The notes beneath the pieces were generated by a model. That model made no database searches, was not told where the DNA came from, and saw nothing but the letters and a program-made list of their open reading frames with translations. Below are positions 1 through 8,417 of a stretch of DNA of 64,000 nucleotides, piece by piece; the stretch's first letter is position 1, and each line of letters begins with the position of its first letter. Source of the stretch: CAYLJJ01 sp964384025 (GTDB lineage Bacteria > Myxococcota_A > Bradymonadia > UBA7976 > UBA1532); NCBI GenBank assembly GCA_964384025.1, contig CAYLJJ010000014.1, forward strand, positions 24,584 to 88,583, written 5' to 3'. The translations under genes and the position numbers were made by a program.

Positions 1-1588
1 GGATCGCCACCGCAGAAAGAGCCCCAAAGAGCGCACCTACCTCCAGGTCCCCACCCTGAGCTTCTAAGAAGATCCCCTCTGTATCGATCTGAGCGCTCAA
101 GACAAAGTGGCTCTCTTTCCAGAACTGAGAGAGATCAGGCGCTCCTCCAGTGGCTTTAAGTAGGGTCTCTACCGCCGCGATATCAACAACCTCAGCGAGG
201 AAATGGGCTCCATCCATCGCCTCAGCTGCTTGAGCATTGAGGGGCTCTCTGTTCTCCAAGGCAAGCTTGAGCAGCTCCTTAGAAAGGGAAGCATAGAGAA
301 TCTCCTCTCCCAAGAGGAGGTAGAACTGCTGCCCTTCTAAAGAGAACTGTTTGCCCTTATATCCAACCAACTCAAACTCTTGAGCTTGGAGCCCGGAGAG
401 CTGAGGCCCAGTCCTCTCCAACAGGCTGTCGAGGAGCTGCGCGCTCTTCTTGGGAGCACCCAAGCCCAACATCAACAGAGTGTCTTCAACCCTGGGAGCA
501 CCCCCCTTGAGATCTTTGGGGAGCCGTAACGCCAAAACAGCGTGCCCTGAGAAGGCCGAGGCCAGCTCAGCATAGGAGACCCCCAACATCATGGGGAGCA
601 GGTTGCTGCCCAGGAGGAAGTTGCCTTTGCTGATCTCTTGGGAGGGTGGGTATAGCTCTCCTAAGCCTGTAAAGAACTGCTTGATGTTGACGCTGAACCG
701 CAGCGCTGCCCAGCCCCGAGCGGGGATATGTTTTGAGAAACTGGGAGCTTTTTTGGGGGGGACAAACATTTTGCGGAGGGCGGACAGGCCCTCCTGGCTG
801 GCCAAGATTCTCAGCCCGCTCCGCTGGAGCCCCAGGCCGGGAAAGCGCTGGCTGTAGAACTTAAAATCCGCTTCAAACTCTGAGTTGATCGCCTCTCTCT
901 TGAGGAGCAGTTTCACCAGAGCGTCGATATCTAGGAAACCAAAGAAGGTCCCTGCTCTCCCTTCTAGGGCTTTACGAAAGAGAGGGGCTTCGGAGAGCCG
1001 GGGGCCGCTCTGGCTGAGGAAAGCTTCAAACTCTTTGCGCTGCTTGGGGAGCTGATCTGGATTCAGCAGAGGGAACAGCAGGGTATAGGGCCCCATCTGC
1101 CCCAAGAGGAGCTGCTCCTCACCTAAGCTGAGGAGAGCGCTCTGTTTGCGTTCGTCGCTGAGTTTGGCTTCTTCGCCAGTCTTTGTTCTGAGAAGCTTCA
1201 GAGCCTTCTCTTTATCCAACACCTTGAAGAGCATCAGAGGAACACCCGCCTCAAGAGAGAAGGGATTGCCCACCAAGCTCAGCCCCGCCTTTATGTCCAG
1301 GCCTACCGAGCGCCAGCCCTCCTCTGTTAGAGGGTCAAAGCCCAACTTGGCCTTGCGCTTCTCTGGATCCAAGCTCTCCTGAGGAAAATCGGGGAAGCTT
1401 TTGGCGATCTCATAGAATTTCTGGATGAGGGGGAGGGGATCCTCTAGACCAGTGACGATGATGCTCCCCTCAGCAGGCAAGCTCTTCACGACCTCTGGTT
1501 CAGAGCTGCCCATCGGAGAACAGTTGAGGAGCCACCAAACACCCCCAACTGCGGTGGTCAGGATCAAGAGCAAGAGCAACTTTTTCAT
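1..1588 (-). CDS. Membrane-anchored or lipoprotein-like hypothetical protein (C-terminus outside window)
   Basis: An uninterrupted minus-strand frame runs from an ATG at 1588 to the left edge, about 529 codons with no stop. The product starts MKKLLLLLILTTAVGGVWWLLNC, a basic n-region and a hydrophobic helix followed by Cys. The residue before that Cys is Asn, so it is not a standard lipobox and the helix may be an uncleaved anchor. The rest is a soluble mixed alpha/beta sequence rich in Leu, Glu and Lys, with no catalytic motif I recognise. It contains repeated 'LLLGEE..' type segments, as seen in large exported proteins of unknown function in Myxococcota. The gene stands alone and points away from the plus-strand lipoprotein gene at 1803. 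Function unknown; the reading frame itself is secure. Confidence 0.8.
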   Translation of the reverse strand, partial: MKKLLLLLILTTAVGGVWWLLNCSPMGSSEPEVVKSLPAEGSIIVTGLEDPLPLIQKFYEIAKSFPDFPQESLDPEKRKAKLGFDPLTEEGWRSVGLDIKAGLSLVGNPFSLEAGVPLMLFKVLDKEKALKLLRTKTGEEAKLSDERKQSALLSLGEEQLLLGQMGPYTLLFPLLNPDQLPKQRKEFEAFLSQSGPRLSEAPLFRKALEGRAGTFFGFLDIDALVKLLLKREAINSEFEADFKFYSQRFPGLGLQRSGLRILASQEGLSALRKMFVPPKKAPSFSKHIPARGWAALRFSVNIKQFFTGLGELYPPSQEISKGNFLLGSNLLPMMLGVSYAELASAFSGHAVLALRLPKDLKGGAPRVEDTLLMLGLGAPKKSAQLLDSLLERTGPQLSGLQAQEFELVGYKGKQFSLEGQQFYLLLGEEILYASLSKELLKLALENREPLNAQAAEAMDGAHFLAEVVDIAAVETLLKATGGAPDLSQFWKESHFVLSAQIDTEGIFLEAQGGDLEVGALFGALSAVAI

Positions 1589-1802
1589 GGCGACTTTCCT
1601 GAACAATTTGGAAGCAGAGCATGGGCTCGGCACGTTCTGGGATCAAGTCTGGAGAGATCTCCTCACCCATAACAGATCAGGCCTTCGTTGATCGAAGCGA
1701 GAGGGGAGATTAGGCTTTCGATGTTTGAGCCCTGTGAGTGGTGCTGGTCGCATCGATTCGCCGAATCGAACTGAAGATTGAGGTTTGAAGAAGGGGGAAA
1801 GT

Positions 1803-2225
1803 TTGAAGATTCTCTGGCTGCTGCTGATGCTCTGGAGCTGTGGAGGTTCCCCAGAGCTCGTTGACAAAGACAACCGGCGGGACAAGTCCAAGCTTATCTC
1901 TCTCAATAAAATTTACTCCGATTCGGTGACCTGGGAGGGAGAAGATTTCTCCGATTGGAAGATCTTCCACGTCGATAAGGCAGGGCTCCTCTTTGTGACC
2001 GTGGCTTTTGATACCCCAGATGGGGCCTGTGAGGTTATCCTTAGGGATAAGTATGGTGCTCATATGGCGCGAGAGGTTCAGTCTAACAACCCCAAAATCG
2101 TGCTGACCCGCCGCGTCGAACCTGGACGCTTCTTTGTTTGGGTACATGCTCCAGGTGAGTATTGCAGCAGCGGATACTCTGTACAGGCGCGCATCGATCC
2201 TGATCGTGAGCAGCCTCCCGGTTAA
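1803..2225 (+). CDS. Small lipoprotein of unknown function
   Basis: Encodes about 140 residues. The start is placed at the TTG at 1803 because a purine-rich AAGAAGGGGG lies about six bases upstream. A TTG at 1785 in the same frame would add six residues. The N-terminus MKILWLLLMLWSC ends in a lipobox-like LWSC followed by GGS, so export and lipidation are likely (inference). The mature part is a small, probably beta-rich domain with phrases such as 'FHVDKAGLLFVTVAFD' and 'PGRFFVWVHAPG'. These resemble bacterial pre-peptidase C-terminal or pre-albumin-like beta sandwiches, but I cannot assign a family. The stop is about 30 bases before the PP2C phosphatase gene, so the two are probably cotranscribed with the TPR gene at 3035. 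Confidence 0.75.
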   Translation: MKILWLLLMLWSCGGSPELVDKDNRRDKSKLISLNKIYSDSVTWEGEDFSDWKIFHVDKAGLLFVTVAFDTPDGACEVILRDKYGAHMAREVQSNNPKIVLTRRVEPGRFFVWVHAPGEYCSSGYSVQARIDPDREQPPG

Positions 2226-2258
2226 ACCCAAGCAAAAGCAAGGATGAAAGGAGGGGCT

Positions 2259-3038
2259 ATGGCCCTGAGATTTATCGCCACGGGCAAGACTGATGTAGGC
2301 AAGCGACGAGAAGCCAACGAGGATGCCTTTCGCCTCTTGGACTCAGAGCAAGTTTGGATCTTAGCGGATGGGATGGGCGGTCATGCTTCAGGACAGATAG
2401 CCAGCCAGATGGCCGTAGAGGCGATCTCCGATTTTATGCTGCGTTGGCGCAAAGAGCCTGACTTTGAGTGGCCCTTTGAGATCATGGAGAGTCGCAGTGA
2501 TGAGGAGAATCATCTGGTCAATGCTGTTCGGGTCGCCAATGTTCGTCTCTACAACCGGGGCCAGATCGATCCAGAGTGTCAGAATATGGGCACGACCATC
2601 GTGGTGATGAGCTATCACCCTCAGGTGGGGCTGGTCATCGCTCATGTGGGAGACAGCCGCTGTTATCGCTTGCGGGGAGGGGAGTTTAAACAGCTCACTG
2701 AAGATCACTCCTTGGTCAACCACCTCAAGCGCTATTTTCACCTCAGCGATGAGGCTGCACGGGCTCGCGCAGGATCCAACGTGATCGTTAAAGCTGTGGG
2801 CTTGGAGGATGACGTTGAGCCTGAACTCACCCTGGATCAACCCCAAGTTGGAGATATCTATTTGAGTTGCTCCGATGGCCTAAGTGATCTGGTAGAGGAT
2901 TGGATCATTCAGCAGATCCTCAGGGGCTACTCCAATGATCTGGAGACGGCGACACGCTACCTCATCAACACCGCCAACCGCGCTGGAGGGACAGATAACA
3001 TCACAGTCATCGCGCTGCGTGTCCTGGGGTCACGTTGA
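2259..3038 (+). CDS. PP2C-family Ser/Thr protein phosphatase
   Basis: A 259-residue single-domain PP2C phosphatase, the usual length for bacterial Stp1/PrpC enzymes. It removes phosphate from Ser/Thr of proteins in a Mn/Mg-dependent reaction and normally counteracts Hanks-type kinases. Visible motifs in order: REANEDAF (metal-binding Glu/Asp near residues 18-22), LADGMGGHASG (about 35-45), MGTTIV, VGDSRCYRLRGG, LTEDHS, SCSDGLSD and the C-terminal GTDNITVI. All metal-ligand Asp motifs appear intact. The ATG at 2259 is preferred because AAAGGAGGGG lies just before it; an upstream ATG at 2244 would place that site inside the coding region. The stop overlaps the TTG start of the next gene by four bases, so translation is probably coupled. 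A Ser/Thr kinase is encoded at 35882 but is not adjacent. Confidence 0.95.
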   Translation: MALRFIATGKTDVGKRREANEDAFRLLDSEQVWILADGMGGHASGQIASQMAVEAISDFMLRWRKEPDFEWPFEIMESRSDEENHLVNAVRVANVRLYNRGQIDPECQNMGTTIVVMSYHPQVGLVIAHVGDSRCYRLRGGEFKQLTEDHSLVNHLKRYFHLSDEAARARAGSNVIVKAVGLEDDVEPELTLDQPQVGDIYLSCSDGLSDLVEDWIIQQILRGYSNDLETATRYLINTANRAGGTDNITVIALRVLGSR

Positions 3039-3478
3039 AGCCAGATCCCTGCTTTCTGGATGGCATTGATGAGTCCTCACGGGGGCTTTGGAGATCGGCG
3101 TTGGACTCTTTTCAGAGGGCCACAGAGGCTCAGCCTCAAGATCCCAGCCCGCTCCTCGCTCAAGCGGTCTGTCTGCTGGAACTCTCTCAAGATGAAGCCG
3201 CTCTGCTCCTCTTAGAAACCCACCCTGCGCTCTCGAAGGCGGGACCCGCTTGGAACCCCTGGCGAGCTTGGTTAGCTGCTCTGGCTCGCAGCCGCCTAGG
3301 AGATCCTCTGGGCGCGGAGCGCTGGGCTTCTCGCCTGCCGCTTAAGCCCAGACGACAAGCCCTGACGCTTCTCTATCTTCGATCAGGCGAGCAGAGGGCC
3401 GCCGTAGAAGCTCTGTTGGAGGGGCGACGGCTGGCTTGGCTTAAGGCGGGAGAGCTGCGCAGCTCAATCAAACTCTAG
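3035..3478 (+). CDS. TPR-like hypothetical protein
   Basis: 147 residues, starting at a TTG that overlaps the phosphatase stop (TTGA). The sequence is helical with alternating small and large hydrophobic residues (for example 'ALDSFQRATEAQPQDPSPLLAQAVCLLEL'-like spacing), typical of degenerate tetratricopeptide repeats in the first 80 residues. There is no signal peptide and no catalytic motif. Coupling to the phosphatase suggests a partner or scaffold role, but that is inference. Its last 15 bases overlap the convergent gene ending at 3464. Confidence 0.75.
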   Translation: MKPDPCFLDGIDESSRGLWRSALDSFQRATEAQPQDPSPLLAQAVCLLELSQDEAALLLLETHPALSKAGPAWNPWRAWLAALARSRLGDPLGAERWASRLPLKPRRQALTLLYLRSGEQRAAVEALLEGRRLAWLKAGELRSSIKL

Positions 3479-3928
3479 ACCCCGAAACCCTCGGCTGAGG
3501 CGAGGTTTCTTCTCCACGCTCTGTTTGGGGGGCTCAGCTTCAGAGGGCTCTCGTCGAGGAGGTGGAGGGTTGCGAGGCGGAGGCTCTTGGCCTCGCTGGA
3601 TCGGAGGGGGAGGGGACAGCTCTGGACGACGCTCAAGGCGGATCTCCCGCGGCCCATCCAGATCGATGATCACCCTCTGCCCCTCGATTGAGAAGAGGTT
3701 GAGTTCAGGCAGATCTAGGTGCCGCTTGAGCCAAGCGATGAGCTGAGAGAAGTCCATCTGGCTTAGATCTGGGGTGCTGGCCTGAGCAGGACTGCCGGTG
3801 GGCAGCCCTCGCTCCACCACATACTCCTTGATGAGATCTCTCAGGAGCAGCTGCAGCTCTTCGCGGCTCCAAGCCTGGGTCGCTCTGCTCAACTCCTGAT
3901 GGATCCCCTCCCAATCATCTCTTGCCAT
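3464..3928 (-). CDS. Hypothetical protein with proline-rich basic C-terminus
   Basis: 154 residues from an ATG at 3928. The first ~60 residues form a predicted helical segment ('WSREELQLLLRDLIKEYVVERG'-type amphipathic pattern). A short domain with 'LFSIEGQRVIIDLDGPREIRLERRPE' follows. The last ~55 residues are low-complexity Pro/Glu/Arg (repeated PPPP and PRREP). No family recognised, no signal peptide. It lies directly downstream of the pentapeptide-repeat gene on the same strand with a one-base gap (3928/3930), so the two probably form an operon. It converges on the plus-strand TPR gene with a 15-bp overlap. Confidence 0.75.
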   Translation of the reverse strand: MARDDWEGIHQELSRATQAWSREELQLLLRDLIKEYVVERGLPTGSPAQASTPDLSQMDFSQLIAWLKRHLDLPELNLFSIEGQRVIIDLDGPREIRLERRPELSPPPPIQRGQEPPPRNPPPPRREPSEAEPPKQSVEKKPRLSRGFRGLEFD

Positions 3929-3929
3929 G

Positions 3930-4574
3930 CTACCTCCGAGCGCCGCTCCAGTCTGTGCGCTCTGTCTTACATTGGATGAAGACCGCGTCTCTCAAATCTG
4001 CACCATCAAAGCAGGCGTCAGAAAGATCGGTGCGGATCAAGACCGCGCTTCTTAGATCCGCGCAGTAGAAATTGGCGGAGCGCAGCTCACACTCCAGAAA
4101 AAAGCTGCCTTGAAAGCGCCCACGCATTAAAGGGCTGCCCTGCATACGAGGGTTTCGAAAGCTGCTGCGGAGCAGGAGGGCTCGCTCCATCTGAAGGTAA
4201 GCGGTCTCTCCTCCCTCCACGATCACATCCAACCAGCGCGCTCCGTTAAAGTTCGCTGCGCCCAGCTGACACTCCTCAAGATGACAGCCTCGACAGCTGC
4301 TCTCTTGGGCTTGAAGTTGATGAAGGCTACAGGAGAAGAGGCGACTCTGAAGGATCCGCGCTGATCTGAGGCTGGCTCCACGCAGATCACAGGAGTTCAG
4401 CTCAGCATGCTCAAACACAGTCTCATCCAGGAGCATCCCCGCCATCCCAATTTGACGCAGGCGAGTCCCAGGAAAGCGGCTGCCCTTTAGATCTCGAGCG
4501 CGTAGATCGATGCGCTCGAGATAACCAGAGATGCTCTCCCCTCGATGGCTGATGATCTCCTCGGCGGTCTCCAA
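3930..4574 (-). CDS. Pentapeptide-repeat-like protein
   Basis: About 214 residues. The sequence is a series of A(D/N)LxG-like five-residue units: 'IDLRARDLKGSRFPG', 'AELNSCDLRGASLRSAR', 'GAANFNGAR', 'SANFYCADLRSAVLIRTDLSDACFDGADLRDAVF'. This predicts a right-handed quadrilateral beta-helix. Several Ser, Cys and Arg substitutions make the repeats looser than in classic members such as MfpA. The start is the TTG at 4574, with AGGAGAGGAG about ten bases upstream. No signal peptide, so it is probably cytoplasmic. Known members bind DNA gyrase or serve as scaffolds, but nothing here selects a function. It is followed immediately by the gene at 3464-3928. Confidence 0.8.
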   Translation of the reverse strand: METAEEIISHRGESISGYLERIDLRARDLKGSRFPGTRLRQIGMAGMLLDETVFEHAELNSCDLRGASLRSARILQSRLFSCSLHQLQAQESSCRGCHLEECQLGAANFNGARWLDVIVEGGETAYLQMERALLLRSSFRNPRMQGSPLMRGRFQGSFFLECELRSANFYCADLRSAVLIRTDLSDACFDGADLRDAVFIQCKTERTDWSGARR

Positions 4575-5016
4575 ATCTCAGCACTCCTCTCCTAGAATCT
4601 GTCGTTTTTAGCACAGGGGCCTCCTGAATGCCTCTCCCTACTTTGATCATTCAAAATTACGGGTATTGATCGAGTAGAGATAGAGGTTGCGGTCTCTGGT
4701 GGGTGGTCAGTGAAGGATCCCGAGAGGAAATAATCGGTATCATGATCGAAAAGCAAGGAAGCCAGCCCTAAGAGTGCTGATAAAATGTTCAGCTGTATCC
4801 GGGGGTGGATGAGCGGTCCAGGCACGGAGTAAAGCGCAGGAGAGGCGGAAAGAAAGCTTGAAAAAGAGGGCCGAGGATTGCTCCATATGCCGGTGCAAGC
4901 ACACATCGACAGTAGAAGGAACAGAGTGGTTCGCTGCTCGGTCTGTTTTCAGAGAGCGCAGCTTAGAGCAGAGTGTGATATAGCGGGCTCCGCTGATCAA
5001 AAGGTGAAGAGGAGCG
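4575..5016. other. Non-coding divergent intergenic region
   Basis: This 442-bp gap separates the divergent pentapeptide-repeat gene and lnt, so it should hold both promoters. Several short open frames cross it on both strands, but none has a convincing start, composition or motif. I see no tRNA, hairpin terminator or strong sigma-70 consensus. GATC occurs five times, more than chance would predict (see findings). Confidence 0.6.
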
Positions 5017-6684
5017 ATGAAGATCAAGCTGAGTTGGAGGGATCTCCTCCTCTGTACGCTCACCGGAGTGCTCACCTTCGCGGCCTTTCCAACGATCTGG
5101 GCGCCTGAGCTTGATCTCTGGCCTCTGATCTGGATCAGCCACCTACCGCTCTTCTGGGTCCTCAAAGATAAGCCCCCAAAGCAAGCATTTCGCTGGGGTC
5201 TCTACACTGGGATCGTCATCAATACAGGAGGCTACTACTGGCTCTCAGAGCTGTTTGTTACCTTTGGACACCTGCCCCTGCCTCTGGCGATGCTGGTGAT
5301 GCTGCTTCACAGCGTCTGGATGGGTTCCCTTTGGGGGGTTTGGGCCTGGCTGATCAATCGTATCGTCAACACCACCCGCCTCCCCCTGGAGTGGGCTGCT
5401 CCTCTGGTGATGGTGGCCGTAGAGATCGCCATCCCACGCATATTCCCTGCCTTTATGGGCAACAGTCAGGTGGGCTTTACTTGGATCATGCAGATCTGCG
5501 ATCTCTTTGGGGTCAGCGCTGTCACCTTCCTGATCTATCGAGTTAACGCTGTCCTCTATCTCTGGCTGAGGGCGCGAATCGAAGGGCGTAACCGCCCATA
5601 TAAAGCCCTCTGGATCACCGCCGCGATGATGGGCCTGAGCTTGCTCTATGGAGGGGTCAGGGTTTTTCAGATCGAGGCTGAGATGGAGGCTGCAAAGCAC
5701 CTCAAGTTGGGGATTGTCGAGGGGGATGTGGGGATCTTTGAGCGAGAGAGCCAGGAGAACATCCAAAACCACCTATTGATCCAGCAAAACCTCTCCGCCA
5801 AGCTGGAGGCGCAGGGGGCTGAGCTGCTGCTTTGGGCGGAGAGCTCCTACCGCTTTCAACCTCTGAAACGTGAGGCCAAAGATTTCCCCCCGGCCCGCTC
5901 CTCCCTCAGCGATAACTTCCGCCAAGATATCCGCCGTAGGATCCCATCCGCCGATCGCGCTGCTCCCATCCGAGGCTTTAAAACCCCTGTGATCTTAGGG
6001 GGAACCAGCATTGAGCCTCGTGAGGAGCCTCGCTGGGAGGGGGATCTGCCTATCATCGCCTATAACAGCGCTTGGCTCCTGGATGGAGCGGGAGCGGTGG
6101 CGGGCTTCTACGATAAAGTACACCTGCTCATGTTTGGTGAGTATGTGCCCTTTGCCCACCTTATTCCCTGGATCTATAAGTTGATCCCCGCAGCGGGAGA
6201 TCTGAGCGCGGGCAAAAAACCGGGGATCATTGAGGCGGATCTCTGGGGCAAAGGTCCCATCCGCTTAGGGATGTTGATCTGCTATGAGGGGCTCCTGGCT
6301 CCCTTCACCCGGAGGCTCTCTCAGGGCCACCCCCACCTGCTGATCAATATGACCAATGATGACTGGTTTGGGCTGACCCCTGAGCGCTATCTACACTTGG
6401 CCTTGGCGGTCCCTCGCGCCATCGAACATCGTCTGGCCTATGCTCGTCCTACCCTCACAGGGGTAAGCGCCTTTGTCGATCCTGTAGGACGCTTGGTCAA
6501 GATAACCCGCCCTCTGGGCGCTGAGACTCTGCTCTGGAATGCCCCACTGCTTCAGTCCAGCACGGTCTATCTGATCATCGGCGACAGCTTCGCCTACCTC
6601 TGCCTTCTCCTGAGTTTGGGCTTCTTTGCCTGGGGTAAGCTTCGGCGTCGTGGACCTCTATGGCGAAGGCGCCGGGGTAGATGA
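5017..6684 (+). CDS. lnt: Apolipoprotein N-acyltransferase Lnt
   Basis: A 555-residue inner-membrane enzyme that N-acylates the lipid-modified Cys of apolipoproteins, the last step of lipoprotein maturation. The N-terminal ~215 residues contain about six to seven hydrophobic helices. A periplasmic nitrilase-type (CN hydrolase) domain follows, then a final helix near 525-545. The catalytic triad is visible: Glu275 in LLWAES, Lys367 in YDKVHLLMFGEYVPF and Cys422 in LICYEG. The downstream signature LLINMTNDDWFG is also present. The length is slightly above the E. coli enzyme, with a longer linker around 290-330. Start ATG 5017 is preceded by GAAGAGGAG. The essential enzyme fits the large number of predicted lipoproteins in this window. 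Confidence 0.96.
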   Translation: MKIKLSWRDLLLCTLTGVLTFAAFPTIWAPELDLWPLIWISHLPLFWVLKDKPPKQAFRWGLYTGIVINTGGYYWLSELFVTFGHLPLPLAMLVMLLHSVWMGSLWGVWAWLINRIVNTTRLPLEWAAPLVMVAVEIAIPRIFPAFMGNSQVGFTWIMQICDLFGVSAVTFLIYRVNAVLYLWLRARIEGRNRPYKALWITAAMMGLSLLYGGVRVFQIEAEMEAAKHLKLGIVEGDVGIFERESQENIQNHLLIQQNLSAKLEAQGAELLLWAESSYRFQPLKREAKDFPPARSSLSDNFRQDIRRRIPSADRAAPIRGFKTPVILGGTSIEPREEPRWEGDLPIIAYNSAWLLDGAGAVAGFYDKVHLLMFGEYVPFAHLIPWIYKLIPAAGDLSAGKKPGIIEADLWGKGPIRLGMLICYEGLLAPFTRRLSQGHPHLLINMTNDDWFGLTPERYLHLALAVPRAIEHRLAYARPTLTGVSAFVDPVGRLVKITRPLGAETLLWNAPLLQSSTVYLIIGDSFAYLCLLLSLGFFAWGKLRRRGPLWRRRRGR

Positions 6685-6777
6685 TGGGGGTAAGATCTCT
6701 GTAGCTTAAACCGCTGTCGTTGTTTTTAGGCAGCCCCTTAGGGCGAACTGACTTCCTTAACTCCAAAGGAGGGCTCC

Positions 6778-8247
6778 TTGCTGTTTCTCCTGCTCATATT
6801 GCTCTCCCCTTCTCCTCCCCAAGCACGTCTCGCGGTCCTAGAGCTGCATGACAGCCTGGGAACCAAGGCTCACAAACTGCGCTATCTGAGCGACCTTATC
6901 CGTGGTCGCGCTCTTAAACTCCCTGGCTATCAAATCATCACCCGAGAGAACCTATTGACCCTGCTCCCAGCGGGTAAGAGTCTGGCGGAATGTGAGGGAG
7001 AGTGCGAGTTAGAGACCGGGCGACGCCTGGGGGCCAGCCACATCATCACCGGAGAGCTGCTGCGCCTTGGAGGCCTGCGTCTGCTCCTCCGTCTCCATGA
7101 GACCCAGGGGGGGCGACTGCTCTCCTCTGAGCGCCTCCAAGCGCAACAACTCCGAGGTCTAGAAGCGCGCTTGGAGGCTGCTGCTGATCGCCTCCTCGCG
7201 CCGCTCCTCAAAGCCCCTCCCCAGCCCTCTCAGCTTGAGACCGATCTGCTTCAGCGCGCTCAGGGTTCTACAACCCCTGGGGCGATTCAACGGCCCAAGC
7301 TCTCAGATCTAAATCTCAAAGATCTTGAGAGCCTAGAGCGCTTTGAAGAAGCCCTTATCTGGGATCAGGATCCCCAACTCAGCGCTCAAGAGAAGATCCA
7401 GCGCTGGGCCGGTCTCGCCAAGAAGGGGGGCTGGCTGGGAAGCTTGGCCAAGAAGCGCCAAAGGGAGTGGCAAGCTTTTCTAGAGGTACAGGCTCAAACA
7501 GAGGAGAAGAGCAAGGCGCAGGCAGCCTCTAAGAAGGCGGACTGGGCTCGGCTCTCTCGCCTCCTCAAATTGAAGCTGCTCTCCCAGGAGGAGAAGCAAC
7601 GCTGGGCTCAGGAGTTTGTCCAGCGTCATGGCCGCGATGGCCCTGAATATCGAAGCTTGCTGCCCTGGCTGCTTGAGGGCCAGTTGCGTTGGATCCGAAT
7701 CCCTCCATCTGCTCAAGGCAGCGCCTTTCTGATGGCTCAGCGTGAGGTCAGCGTGAAGGAGTATCGCCTCTGTGTAGAGATGGGCCCTTGCAGTCCACCA
7801 GGGAGTTATCCCGGCTGTAACTGGAGCCAAGCAGGGCGAGAGGAGCACCCCATCAACTGCGTTGGCTATACCCAAGCGCAGCGCTATGCCCGTTGGATAG
7901 GGGCACGGCTCCCCAACGAGAGAGAGTGGCGACGTACAGCGGGATCACCTTGGCCCTGGGGCACTGAGACCCCCAGCTGTCAACGGGGGGTTCTCAAAGG
8001 GAGCGCCTCTCTCTGCGCTCAGGGCCACACCGCCCCCAGCTGCTCACGGCCCGCAGGAGACTCTCTTCAGGGGATCTGTGACCTCATCGGCAACCTCTCT
8101 GAGTGGCTGGAGGGACCCTCAGGCGGGCTCCGCTTGGGGGGCAACTATCTCGACGCCCCCAACTCAAAGAGGCTCAAACGGGCTCGATTGGGAGCCCCCC
8201 TCAACAGCAGCGGTGTAGGCTTCCGCCTCGCTCGCTCCCTGGAGTGA
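6778..8247 (+). CDS. Exported protein with N-terminal TolB-like region and C-terminal FGE/SUMF1-like domain
   Basis: 489 residues from a TTG preceded by AAAGGAGGG. A short signal peptide (LFLLLILLSPSPPQA) leads into a region with 'RLAVLELHDSLG' and 'RRLGASHIITGELLRLGG'. That pattern is seen in CsgG/TolB-N-like sensing domains, where a protein family member is 'determined' from a gene list of Cys-containing segments (CEGECELE). The middle (about 150-300) is helical and charged. From about residue 305 the sequence follows the FGE-sulfatase fold: 'MAQREVSVKEYRLCVEMG', 'HPINCVGYTQAQRYARWIGARLPNEREWRRTAG', 'DLIGNLSEWLEG', 'GLRLGGNYLD' and 'GVGFRLARS'. The C-terminal catalytic Cys pair of true FGE is not obvious, so this is probably a non-FGE member acting as a binding or enzyme-associated domain. 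It is followed three bases later by a small ORF and then fabZ. Confidence 0.85.
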   Translation: MLFLLLILLSPSPPQARLAVLELHDSLGTKAHKLRYLSDLIRGRALKLPGYQIITRENLLTLLPAGKSLAECEGECELETGRRLGASHIITGELLRLGGLRLLLRLHETQGGRLLSSERLQAQQLRGLEARLEAAADRLLAPLLKAPPQPSQLETDLLQRAQGSTTPGAIQRPKLSDLNLKDLESLERFEEALIWDQDPQLSAQEKIQRWAGLAKKGGWLGSLAKKRQREWQAFLEVQAQTEEKSKAQAASKKADWARLSRLLKLKLLSQEEKQRWAQEFVQRHGRDGPEYRSLLPWLLEGQLRWIRIPPSAQGSAFLMAQREVSVKEYRLCVEMGPCSPPGSYPGCNWSQAGREEHPINCVGYTQAQRYARWIGARLPNEREWRRTAGSPWPWGTETPSCQRGVLKGSASLCAQGHTAPSCSRPAGDSLQGICDLIGNLSEWLEGPSGGLRLGGNYLDAPNSKRLKRARLGAPLNSSGVGFRLARSLE

Positions 8248-8249
8248 TC

Positions 8250-8417
8250 ATGCTCGCCCTCCTCAGACTACTCCCCGTCCATGCAGAGGGACTCTTAATC
8301 CAGGGCGATATAGGACTCTTCCTTGACCTGCTCGCGGGGGAGGTTCAGAAGATCTCTGGCCTGCCTCTTGAACGCAAACCTGCCGATCTTCAAACAGGCC
8401 CTCTGGAGAGCTTATGA
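8250..8417 (+). CDS. Small ORF (55 aa) between the FGE-domain gene and fabZ
   Basis: An ATG at 8250, two bases after the previous stop and five bases after a GGAG, opens a 55-residue frame. Its TGA overlaps the ATG of fabZ (ATGA at 8414). The product begins MLALLRLLPVHAEGLLIQG and has no recognised domain. The tight spacing on both sides and the overlap are the pattern of translational coupling. The alternative is a non-coding spacer of 166 bases that happens to stay open. Confidence 0.45.
   Translation: MLALLRLLPVHAEGLLIQGDIGLFLDLLAGEVQKISGLPLERKPADLQTGPLESL

Noticed and set aside
4740..5165. Minus-strand frame of 141 codons upstream of and into lnt
   Set aside because: It overlaps the start of lnt, has no supported start or motif, and has a Ser/Arg-rich shadow-like composition.
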